Shown here: positions 8,687 to 15,801 of the stretch, piece by piece
Numbering within the stretch: position 1 is the stretch's first letter
Layout of the letters: each line of letters opens with the position of its first letter
NCBI GenBank assembly: GCA_902476665.1
Contig: CABSEO010000003.1
Coordinates: 1 to 22,312, forward strand
DNA from: an uncultured Emergencia sp.
GTDB taxonomy: Bacteria; Bacillota; Clostridia; Peptostreptococcales; Anaerovoracaceae
Length of the DNA: 22,312 bases
Reading direction: 5' to 3'
Made by a program: the position numbers and the translations under genes
Notes under the pieces: generated by a model
What the model was told of the DNA's origin: nothing
Seen by the model: only the letters and a program-made list of their open reading frames with translations
Database searches by the model: none

Positions 8687-8701
8687 AAATGCCTTCCTTT
8701 A

Positions 8702-10885
8702 TCATTGATTATCAGAATCAGGTGTGTCCGGGTAGTTTTTTTCTGCTTTTGTACCACTGGTCCAAAAGTCCTGCAATATGTAATAGGATTCTTTAAGCCG
8801 TTCGTGATAAGTGACATCTTCTCCCCATCCTTCCAGAACAAAACTATTCATTGGAACACGGAATTCCCCATGTTTTGTGTCAGTAATTCCTATATACATT
8901 TCATCAATCTGAAGATTTTCTACCCCGTAGTGTTCATAGTAGTCATCGTGTATCATCATTTCAGAAGGGTTGGAAAAATTGAGCAGCTGCCATGGAATTT
9001 TTACCTCTATACAGTCTTCTCCAAAAATAAAGTCCGCCAGAGAATTGAAATTCTCACTCTCCGGATTTGCGTTGCCGTATGTCAGAAGTCCAGTTTCGTA
9101 GGTTTCAGCCGAGGCGAGCCAGTTTCCTGTCAAAAGGGGTGTTGCGGTCTGAAGCATCAGATCAATCTGCTTAAAAACAGGAGTATCAGCATCTGGTGGA
9201 TTGACATAGGCATCTTCATTATGGGTTTCATGGTAAAACATGGCACGCATGGCCTCATAGCGTTCCTGAACAAGAAGACGGCTGCTGTTTTTTCCGTCGA
9301 TTACCATGACAAAATCGCTGGCGCGTTCAAAAGAAATATCGAAGTTTTTGCAATAGGTGCTTCCTGTCTTAGGCGTGATGTCTATGGGAATGTATAACGT
9401 GTCTTTTTCTGCATCAAAGTCTTTTTTTCTAATGAGAAAGTAGATGAACTTCTCATCATATTTCATGGATACAGACATATCGTTGTTTTCCGTGACAGGC
9501 TTGCAGTCTTTCCATTCCGAGATATTTCCATCTACATAACAGATACTTTTTTTCTCTCCGGGATCAAAGGATAAAAGACCGAAATACTGTTCATTCGTCT
9601 GATAATCGCTCCAGTACGGAGTATTGAGAAGATCTACGTTCTGCATGGTGTTCCAGGTACGTTTGAACCATTCGTCCTGCCAGGTGAAAACACAGCTTCC
9701 CGCACAGCCTACAGCCATGATATCTTTATAGCAGTCAATGAGTGCCTGCCCTTGTTCATCTTCTGACATATGGCCCTGATTACGGTTTGTGTTCTGATCT
9801 CTTTGAGCCATACCTCTACCGGTAGAGACACCATATTCTGAGATGACAACAGGTATTGTGTGGTGTTCTGTCAGCGTTTCCAGATAGGTGCGGTAAGTGT
9901 TGAGGGTGCCGTTTTCTGTACGGCAGAAATCACTTTTATCCTTAAAATAGGTCAGATAATCCGGATAGTAGGGGTAAACGTGATAAGATGCGAAGTATCC
10001 GGATATGAATGCGTCAGTTGTTTTGATGTGTTCAACATCAACTTTGGCACACTTCATGAAATAGCGGGTGATGTCCTCGGGATAGTCAAAAGGATCTGTC
10101 GTCGGCCAGTTGGAAAAGGCTACCAGACGCTGCTGTTTATAGCGTTTTGACTCATATTCAATAAGCTTATCACCCACCTGACACAACATGGCCTCAAAAG
10201 GAGTGGCGTCTTCGGAAGTGTACATATAGGTTCCTTTGTACTGATTTTTTTCCGGATATTTGTTGTCAGTATAAACGACTGTAACATCTTCCCATTCCAC
10301 ACCCAGTATATAGCCGATAACCCATTGGGAAATATCTTTCCTGTAAGATCCTGCACCGATACCGTAACCTAGATTCAGGCTTTTCTTTCCGTGAAGAATG
10401 TCCACTACCGTTCGACAGTCGTCCAGAAAAGTCTGCAGAAAGTCAGGGTCGTAAGCATCTCTGTGGGAGTTGTGGATATAATCATTAATCCATACGCCAT
10501 GGATCAGATACAGGGGATTTTCATTATCTTTGTTGTACTCATAGAAGGCATCATAAAAGTCGTTGTGAAGAATTGTGTATACACGAATGGTATTTGCTCC
10601 CATTTCCTGAATTTGCTTGAACCAGCGGAGATAGGTCTCCTTGTCAATGGCAAAGTCTGTCGCCCATTCACCGGGAATTCCTACACCCATATTGACGCCT
10701 CGTATTTCAAACGGCACCTTTTTTCCGTCTTTTTCCATGTAGATGTTATTTTCATCGGCAGTCATAAAAGTGGAAACCGGCGCATCCGGGTTCAGATCAA
10801 TATAAATCCCCAAACGATAGTAGGCTATATTCCAGATGGTTGCCAGCAGCACTACAGTGCAGGCGGCAATGATGAACTTTTTCAA
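8702..10885 (-). CDS. Membrane-anchored clan-A-like glycoside hydrolase with CBM9-like C-terminal domain
   Basis: 727 aa with one N-terminal TM or uncleaved signal anchor (about 3-23) and an extracellular remainder. Residues 55-420 look like a (beta/alpha)8 glycosidase barrel. The opening FEIRGVNMGVG...NTIRVYT (about 59-104) matches the start of GH5/GH2/GH72-type barrels. GVEWE (195-199) is the candidate acid/base segment and VISEYG (347-352, E350) the candidate nucleophile. The C-terminal part (from about 450, VDGNISEWKD and YDEKFIYFLI) resembles a CBM9-like beta-sandwich. Such hydrolases in synthase operons usually trim, release or remodel the glycan; that role here is inferred. The start is TTG at 10885, with AGGAGG 9 nt upstream, and no in-frame ATG fits better. 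The CAZy family was not determined. Confidence 0.8.
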   Translation of the reverse strand: MKKFIIAACTVVLLATIWNIAYYRLGIYIDLNPDAPVSTFMTADENNIYMEKDGKKVPFEIRGVNMGVGIPGEWATDFAIDKETYLRWFKQIQEMGANTIRVYTILHNDFYDAFYEYNKDNENPLYLIHGVWINDYIHNSHRDAYDPDFLQTFLDDCRTVVDILHGKKSLNLGYGIGAGSYRKDISQWVIGYILGVEWEDVTVVYTDNKYPEKNQYKGTYMYTSEDATPFEAMLCQVGDKLIEYESKRYKQQRLVAFSNWPTTDPFDYPEDITRYFMKCAKVDVEHIKTTDAFISGYFASYHVYPYYPDYLTYFKDKSDFCRTENGTLNTYRTYLETLTEHHTIPVVISEYGVSTGRGMAQRDQNTNRNQGHMSEDEQGQALIDCYKDIMAVGCAGSCVFTWQDEWFKRTWNTMQNVDLLNTPYWSDYQTNEQYFGLLSFDPGEKKSICYVDGNISEWKDCKPVTENNDMSVSMKYDEKFIYFLIRKKDFDAEKDTLYIPIDITPKTGSTYCKNFDISFERASDFVMVIDGKNSSRLLVQERYEAMRAMFYHETHNEDAYVNPPDADTPVFKQIDLMLQTATPLLTGNWLASAETYETGLLTYGNANPESENFNSLADFIFGEDCIEVKIPWQLLNFSNPSEMMIHDDYYEHYGVENLQIDEMYIGITDTKHGEFRVPMNSFVLEGWGEDVTYHERLKESYYILQDFWTSGTKAEKNYPDTPDSDNQ

Positions 10886-10898
10886 AACACATATCCTC

Positions 10899-12377
10899 CT
10901 AGTGATTGAATTTTTTTACCTTGGATTCGTGGCTGTACTGCTTCAGGATTTCGATGTTTTTATCCATCCAGGCTCCGCGTTCCACGATGAAAGTTTTTAA
11001 CTGCTCTATAGCATTTTCATAGTTTTCCGGATTCCTTTCCGTCGGATCAAGAGGCAGAAACTCTTCAAAGGTATAACCCCATACAGAATAGTTTCTCTCT
11101 ATAGAAGGTCCCAGATATTTAACTGTGTCATCGATATACTGAAGGAGATATTCATCACTGAGCCAGGTTTCCCGAAGCTCACGATACCGATCGATGACCC
11201 GCTCTGTAAACTTTTCGTCTTTGCAGAGCATATAGAACCAGGGGGTATACTGGAGCTGAAACCGCTGGGGTGTTGTCTGAGATTCTGCATAGTTATCGCA
11301 GGCTGAGTTAAAATCCCAGATACACATTTTGTATTTTCCACGGATGTCTTTGTATATATAGGTGGACAGCCCTCCGACATCGTAATTGCAGGTAAATTCA
11401 TTAATGATGAAATAGTCGGCAAAAGAGTCTAAGTCGGCGGAGTTCCACCAGGCATAAGGTTCCGTATCGTAATCGTACGAGTACAGGCTTTTTTCGAAAT
11501 CGGAGAAGTCCTGCTTGATATATTCAATCCGTTCCGGGGTCAGACTGTCGGTTCCCGGATAGACAATATCGATGACATTGTTTCTGCGCAGAGAATACCG
11601 GGTAAAAGTATCAATGTTTTTCAAGGAATTCCGGCTTCCTTTATCCAGCCTTAATACATAGCTTACCGTAGCCTGACTGTTATTTTCCGGCTCAGACAGA
11701 TTCAGCCTGCCGGGATTTCCGTTGGTGATGGTTTCCGTCATCACATACAGCCCCTGATACTGACCGTTGATAATGATTTCACAGAAACGGACGTTGGGTG
11801 CATAATCCATGATTTCACCTGCAATGTTATACCACATATAATTGCGTATAAGCGTTTTATCAAGGTAAGGGCCATGAAAGGCCCACTCATGATGTGCATC
11901 CATTCCAAGCATTTCCACATCCCGGTTTTCTGTTCCGCTGTCATCTGTAGTTTTCAGCAAATAGCTTTTTTTGTCGAAAAATCTGGAACTGTTGCCTCTG
12001 ATTCGGATCTGTCCGTCCGTTTCCAGTGTAGGCTCATCGGTGATGTGATGATTGGAATCTGGCGCATCAATGACTTTTACAGAGCATGACACGGAGGAGC
12101 TTCCATCTGCTGCCTTAGTAACATCTCTGTAATGGTATTTATTCTTGCCTTCCACAATAGGCTCACCGGGGATTTTTACATCTCCGGTATCAATGACTAT
12201 TAACGGGAGATGGCTGCACAGAGCTTTCCCGTCGCAGCTGCAGTCTGAATCTGCCTGCTTTGCTGTCTGATGCTGATGGACCCTGCTTTTGCCTGATTCT
12301 GTATCTAAAGAAAGAGCGGCGACGGATACTGTCATAACAAGAATCAGGGCAGCGATTCCTGCCAGCCTGTATTTCAT
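10899..12377 (-). CDS. Secreted CotH-like (CotH kinase family) protein
   Basis: 492 aa with a signal peptide or anchor (about 1-24, hydrophobic AGIAALILVMTVSVAALSL). A Cys-rich stretch follows (DCSCDGKALC, 45-54), then LPLIVIDTGDVKIPGEP, the usual opening of CotH-like domains. Further signatures are IRIRGNSS (124-131), KKSYLLK, a LGMDAHHEWAFHGPYLDKTLIRNY block (157-180), NGQYQGLYVMTETI (204-217) and WDFNSACDN (354-362), the counterpart of the metal-binding WDFD...N segment. B. subtilis CotH is an atypical protein kinase for spore-coat proteins. CotH-like proteins are also found next to VTC and DUF4956 genes, as here. AAAGGAGG precedes the ATG. A secreted protein lacks cytosolic ATP, so a kinase role at this site is uncertain. 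Confidence 0.88.
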   Translation of the reverse strand: MKYRLAGIAALILVMTVSVAALSLDTESGKSRVHQHQTAKQADSDCSCDGKALCSHLPLIVIDTGDVKIPGEPIVEGKNKYHYRDVTKAADGSSSVSCSVKVIDAPDSNHHITDEPTLETDGQIRIRGNSSRFFDKKSYLLKTTDDSGTENRDVEMLGMDAHHEWAFHGPYLDKTLIRNYMWYNIAGEIMDYAPNVRFCEIIINGQYQGLYVMTETITNGNPGRLNLSEPENNSQATVSYVLRLDKGSRNSLKNIDTFTRYSLRRNNVIDIVYPGTDSLTPERIEYIKQDFSDFEKSLYSYDYDTEPYAWWNSADLDSFADYFIINEFTCNYDVGGLSTYIYKDIRGKYKMCIWDFNSACDNYAESQTTPQRFQLQYTPWFYMLCKDEKFTERVIDRYRELRETWLSDEYLLQYIDDTVKYLGPSIERNYSVWGYTFEEFLPLDPTERNPENYENAIEQLKTFIVERGAWMDKNIEILKQYSHESKVKKFNH

Positions 12378-12410
12378 ACGATCTGCCTCCTTTCACAGGT
12401 ATCAAGAATT

Positions 12411-13106
12411 TTAGCTGCTGATTTCGTCATTCTGCATTACGATGTTGAAATAATCGATATGTCCTACTTCGTAAACCGCATCGGTAAGACTCTTCTGCTT
12501 TTCTCCGGAATATCTGGACTTCTGTGATTTTTCCATGAGCTGTTTGCTGACTTCATAGATGAATTCCACACTGTTTTCCGTAGTGTTTTTTACACGCAGA
12601 TTGGCCTTGCGGGCGAAATAATGGAAGATAACCGCTTCCATTTTTTCTTCATTGGTTCTGGCTGTACGGATAATCAGAAGTATGCGGTTATCATTTTTTA
12701 TCCGGCCTAAGATGAGCAGAACCAGGAATGTAAATGCTCCACCCACTGATGCTACGGCAAAATCTCCCGCGCCGCAGCAGATGCCTGTTACAATCGCCCA
12801 GAAGATATAAACCGTGTCGCGGGAATCTTTGATGGCGGTTCTGAAACGGACGATAGACAGTGCGCCGACCATGCCCAGTGACATAGCGATATTATTTCCA
12901 ATGACAATCATGACTGCTGTGGTGATAACCGTCAGGGCCACCAGACTGACATTGAATTTTTTACTGTAAATACTTCCCTCGTGGGAGATGCTGTAGGAAA
13001 GGTATATGAAAAAGGCAATGACAGTGGCAACCAACATCCGAAGGACAATGGTCTGGGGATCTAGCTGGCCTGAGTTTTCAAAGGCCTCAAATAATAATTC
13101 TCTCAT
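12411..13106 (-). CDS. DUF4956 integral membrane protein
   Basis: 231 aa. TMs lie at about 22-40, 52-72, 75-92 and 105-140. Between them is the conserved DUF4956 block SLGMVGALSIVRFRTAIKDS followed by RDTVYIFWAIVTGICCGAGDF (about 76-117). A cytosolic alpha/beta tail runs from about 143 to 231. The biochemical role of DUF4956 is not established. It recurs with VTC-domain and CotH-like genes, which flank it here on both sides (37-nt and 33-nt gaps), so the three probably act together at the membrane. AAAGGAG lies about 9 nt before the ATG. Family recognition is strong, function unknown. Confidence 0.9.
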   Translation of the reverse strand: MRELLFEAFENSGQLDPQTIVLRMLVATVIAFFIYLSYSISHEGSIYSKKFNVSLVALTVITTAVMIVIGNNIAMSLGMVGALSIVRFRTAIKDSRDTVYIFWAIVTGICCGAGDFAVASVGGAFTFLVLLILGRIKNDNRILLIIRTARTNEEKMEAVIFHYFARKANLRVKNTTENSVEFIYEVSKQLMEKSQKSRYSGEKQKSLTDAVYEVGHIDYFNIVMQNDEISS

Positions 13107-13143
13107 GATAGTACTCCTTTATCTGTTGATTTTTGTATTATGT

Positions 13144-13839
13144 TTATAGACTGAATTTCAGTCCTGCACTTCTTGCCAGACAGTATTTGCTCACTGAAAG
13201 TTCTGATCTGTCTGCAATATTAACCAGGCTTTTGATATAACTGAGAAGAAAGCCGTTGAACTTGACTTCCAGGATTCCGTTGTAGGGATCCAGAACAGGA
13301 TACATGTTCAGCTGTTCACAAAAGAGGTCCAAACAGGTTTCTGTTGCTCTGATATTATGATCCAGAGTAATCCGGATATTGTTCTCTTTCGCAATGTAGG
13401 CTTTCCTTCTGTATTCCACCACGGTTTTGGGGCGGTAACACAGACGGTTCATCAGTCCGTAGCATTCACTGGCAAAAGGATCGGGATACTGGAGCAGGCA
13501 GCCGTAGTTTCCGGCAGTCAGCGCCATTGCATCTGCTCGAGTTATCTTTAAGGAACGTTTTTTTTGGTAATTTCCCTCTTTTTGTTTCAGCTCCAGCATA
13601 GCAAAGGTTGATTTGGGCTCATAAATCCTCAGGCGGATTTTTCTACGAATTGAAATACCCTCAATTTTTTCATGATAATCCCGCTCGTCGGGAGTGTCAA
13701 AATACAGAGAACGGATACAGTAACCCTGCGCACCGTTGTGTTCATCCTGAAGCATAACCGGCTCTAGTCTTTGAGAAAGCCTTTGCATGGCAATCTGATT
13801 CATAAAATATTTTTTTTCCTGACGATAGACTTCGTTCAA
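13144..13839 (-). CDS. VTC-domain (polyphosphate polymerase-like) protein
   Basis: 231 aa, essentially a single VTC/CYTH-like tunnel domain. Visible features are RQEKKYFMN near the start, IRSLYFDTPDERDYHEKIEG (43-62), the Arg/Lys ladder RRKIRLRIYEP, MLELKQKEGNYQKKRS, a VEYRRKAY strand, and the closing LEVKFNG. In yeast Vtc4 the equivalent basic tunnel makes polyphosphate from ATP. Bacterial VTC proteins beside DUF4956 have no settled reaction. The start is TTG at 13839, with AGGAGGTG 5 nt upstream. It is the first gene after the c-di-GMP riboswitch terminator, so it and everything downstream should be controlled by that element. No TM or signal peptide, so it is cytosolic and probably works with DUF4956. 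Confidence 0.9.
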   Translation of the reverse strand: MNEVYRQEKKYFMNQIAMQRLSQRLEPVMLQDEHNGAQGYCIRSLYFDTPDERDYHEKIEGISIRRKIRLRIYEPKSTFAMLELKQKEGNYQKKRSLKITRADAMALTAGNYGCLLQYPDPFASECYGLMNRLCYRPKTVVEYRRKAYIAKENNIRITLDHNIRATETCLDLFCEQLNMYPVLDPYNGILEVKFNGFLLSYIKSLVNIADRSELSVSKYCLARSAGLKFSL

Positions 13840-13852
13840 GACTTCACCTCCT

Positions 13853-13902
13853 GTAAAATAAAGAAAGACTGCAAATCTTTAGCTGAAGCCAAAGTTTTGC
13901 AG
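13853..13902 (-). terminator. Intrinsic terminator: expression platform of the c-di-GMP riboswitch
   Basis: On the minus strand CTGCAAA-a-CTTT-g-GC (from 13902) pairs with GC-t-AAAG-a-TTTGCAG (to 13869) around a TTCA loop. The stem has about 14 bp with one A-A mismatch and one G-U wobble. It is followed by TCTTTCTTTATTTT (13868-13855). The 5' arm begins within the 3' end of the aptamer (CTGC at 13902-13899), so aptamer folding and termination should compete. The VTC ribosome-binding site follows directly. Confidence 0.85.
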
Positions 13903-13972
13903 CCTGACAATCGTAGCTTTGTGCCGTAGACTCATAGCTTTGCGTCGCCGCCTTTCGGCGGGTTTGCCTATG
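13899..13972 (-). ncRNA. Cyclic di-GMP-I riboswitch aptamer (GEMM-I)
   Basis: On the minus strand the class I signature is read in order. GGCAAACC (13968-13961) is followed by a CCGCC/GGCGG stem capped by a GAAA tetraloop (13961-13948), then GACGCAAAGC (13946-13937), GTCTA (13930 region), CTACGATTGTC and GGCTGC (to 13899). The GAAA loop, the GACGCAAAGC linker and the GUC-GG-UGC 3' strand are the conserved ligand and tertiary-contact elements of GEMM-I. It lies between the diguanylate cyclase stop (about 24 nt away) and the VTC gene, with the terminator overlapping its 3' end. Because the terminator borrows the aptamer's closing strand, ligand binding should hinder termination (an ON switch). 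Polarity is inferred, while the identity is secure. Confidence 0.93.
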
Positions 13973-13995
13973 GATAAGTTATTCATTCTGATAGA

Positions 13996-15528
13996 TCAGC
14001 TGATCCGGCAGATCTGATTTTTACCTTTTTGTTTTGCCTGATAAACCGCACTGTCGATTTTGCGGTACAGTTCAGCATAGGACATGGTGTTTGAATCGGC
14101 AGATGCCAGTCCGATACTGCAGGTGACTCTCACATCCAGACCTTTCTGTCTTATTCTGGACACTCTCAGCCGGAGTACCTCTGCATATGTTTCAAACCGG
14201 ATGCACTCAGCCGTACTGAGGAGAACCAGAAACTCATCTCCTCCGATGCGGCCTGCCCGTGCACGTATGGGAACTGTGTCGCGAATCAGTTCGGCTACCT
14301 GTTTCAGTACTTTATCTCCCACAGGATGGCCGTAAGTGTCGTTTATTTCCTTAAAGTTATCGATATCCAGCAAAAGCGCATGGAGAACTTCCTCTCTGCT
14401 GAGCGCTTTCAGTTTGTTTTCACCGTAATGTTCTATTGCCTTTTTGTTAAGAAGGCCGGTAAACAGATCCCTCTGGAGATCGCGTTCAAGTTTTATGATT
14501 TTTTCTTTTCTGTCTGTAATATCTGAAAGCGTACCTACGCCCAGAAATGGTTTGTCATCTTTGTTCTTCTGAGAAATAACCCGAAGCTCAAACCATCTTT
14601 CTTCACCGGACTTCAGAGGAAGCTGCAGATCATATTTCTGAAATGGAACGCCTGCCCGTATCTGTTTGAGACAGTTGAGCAATAGCTGTTTCTGCGCTGA
14701 TGACATACCGGGTCTTCTGCGTATGGCTTCGGTAAAGTGGGATATACGTTCACTTTCGCCGAACAACTCCGCCCATTCTTTTGAAAAGAGAATAGTATCC
14801 TCTTTCAGATCCCATTCAAAAGTCACATAGCTGGCATGTTCGTGAATTAAATCATACTGTTCTATTGACAGCCGGAAATCGTGTTGTGTTATTGAAAGTT
14901 CCCGCTGCAGTTCTTTCAGTTTTCTGTCCTGCACCATTTCGATATGAAAACGCCGATATCTTGCCAGATAGATCACAATGGATAAAAGTGATACAATTGC
15001 AAAGCTGACTACAAGCCTTGAATCTCCGGTACAGAATAGAAGAACACCGATAACGCTTCCGCAGCCGATACTAAGATTACAGAGCGCATAGAGGGGATTC
15101 ATGACCAGAAGTGCTGAAAATCCCAGCACAGCAGTTGTGACTGCAATGGTGGCCGCAGCCGGAGATTGCTGTTGTAAAACTGCCCTGTGGATATCATAGC
15201 TATTAAACAGGATATGCCAGACCAGTATCACGCTGGAACTGAACATATAAAGCCGATGCTTTGCAGCAGGAGACATTTTTATGCAGAATTCCATCACAAG
15301 AAATAATGTCGCAAAAACAAAATAAGTAAGGTGGAATCCAAAATCCAGCTGATTATGCAATGTGCTCAGTTTTGCATCAGTTAAAAAAAGCACACGAAGC
15401 ATAAGGGTGGATTCTACAATAACCGCAGCTGTAGTGACGGCACACAAAATGATTCGGTTCTGTGGCAGAGCTTTCTTCAGAAAGTCTTCGTTTTCTCCAT
15501 TCTTACTGAATATAAAGCTATTCATCAT
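13996..15528 (-). CDS. Membrane diguanylate cyclase: 6-TM, PAS, GGDEF
   Basis: 510 aa, predicted to make c-di-GMP from two GTP. About six TMs lie in residues 25-190. A basic coiled linker follows, then a PAS domain (about 225-340: YVTFEWDLKEDTILFSKEWAELFG, and PAC-like FLGVGTLSDITDRKEK), then a GGDEF domain (about 345-505) with DIDNFKEINDTYGHPVGD and an intact GGDEF (429-433). The inhibitory I-site RxxD, expected at positions -9 to -6 before GGDEF, is absent: P and A occupy the key positions, so product inhibition by that site is unlikely. AAGGT lies upstream of tandem ATGs (15528 and 15525). Its stop is only about 24 nt before the c-di-GMP aptamer, with no terminator between, so it probably shares a transcript with the polymer operon. 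The signal sensed is unknown. Confidence 0.92.
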   Translation of the reverse strand: MMNSFIFSKNGENEDFLKKALPQNRIILCAVTTAAVIVESTLMLRVLFLTDAKLSTLHNQLDFGFHLTYFVFATLFLVMEFCIKMSPAAKHRLYMFSSSVILVWHILFNSYDIHRAVLQQQSPAAATIAVTTAVLGFSALLVMNPLYALCNLSIGCGSVIGVLLFCTGDSRLVVSFAIVSLLSIVIYLARYRRFHIEMVQDRKLKELQRELSITQHDFRLSIEQYDLIHEHASYVTFEWDLKEDTILFSKEWAELFGESERISHFTEAIRRRPGMSSAQKQLLLNCLKQIRAGVPFQKYDLQLPLKSGEERWFELRVISQKNKDDKPFLGVGTLSDITDRKEKIIKLERDLQRDLFTGLLNKKAIEHYGENKLKALSREEVLHALLLDIDNFKEINDTYGHPVGDKVLKQVAELIRDTVPIRARAGRIGGDEFLVLLSTAECIRFETYAEVLRLRVSRIRQKGLDVRVTCSIGLASADSNTMSYAELYRKIDSAVYQAKQKGKNQICRIS

Positions 15529-15624
15529 GGTTACCTTTTTCTAAGTTTCAATCACATTTCATTTTTGCTCTATGAATACTGCTTTTTAACGTTTTAAATA
15601 GCTTCGGTGAAATAATATATGTAA

Positions 15625-15652
15625 GGTTTTATTTTAATATTAAAATAAAACC
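15625..15652. repeat. 28-bp perfect AT-rich palindrome
   Basis: GGTTTTATTTTAAT is followed immediately by its exact reverse complement, with no spacer. It lies between the AEC transporter and the cyclase gene. Its first half on the minus strand serves as the T-rich tail of the terminator at 15652-15673. The second half would form a further hairpin or could be an operator for a dimeric regulator near the cyclase promoter. Confidence 0.6.
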
Positions 15653-15673
15653 CGCTTTCTTTTCAGAAAGAGG
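15630..15673 (-). terminator. Intrinsic terminator after the AEC transporter gene
   Basis: On the minus strand CC-T-CTTTCT, GAAA loop, AGAAAG-C-GG (15673-15652) is followed by G and TTTTATTTTAAT. This should end the AEC transcript and isolate the cyclase transcription unit downstream. The rest of 15529-15801 holds the palindrome and A/T-rich sequence. I could not pick a convincing -35/-10 pair for the cyclase. Confidence 0.75.
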
Positions 15674-15801
15674 TTGGTGACTTTTTAATAATCCATGTAT
15701 GTATAACAGTATAATGTAAGAACTTTTAAAAGTCAATATTTTGTAGGACTTGTGAAATATGGAAAGTGGGCAGTCCTGGTTGACACTAGGCACATCTGCT
15801 G

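Noticed and set aside
8498..9397. 299-codon plus-strand frame
   Set aside because: It is antisense to the HEAT and glycosidase genes, has no recognisable domain, and spans the junction of two well-supported genes.
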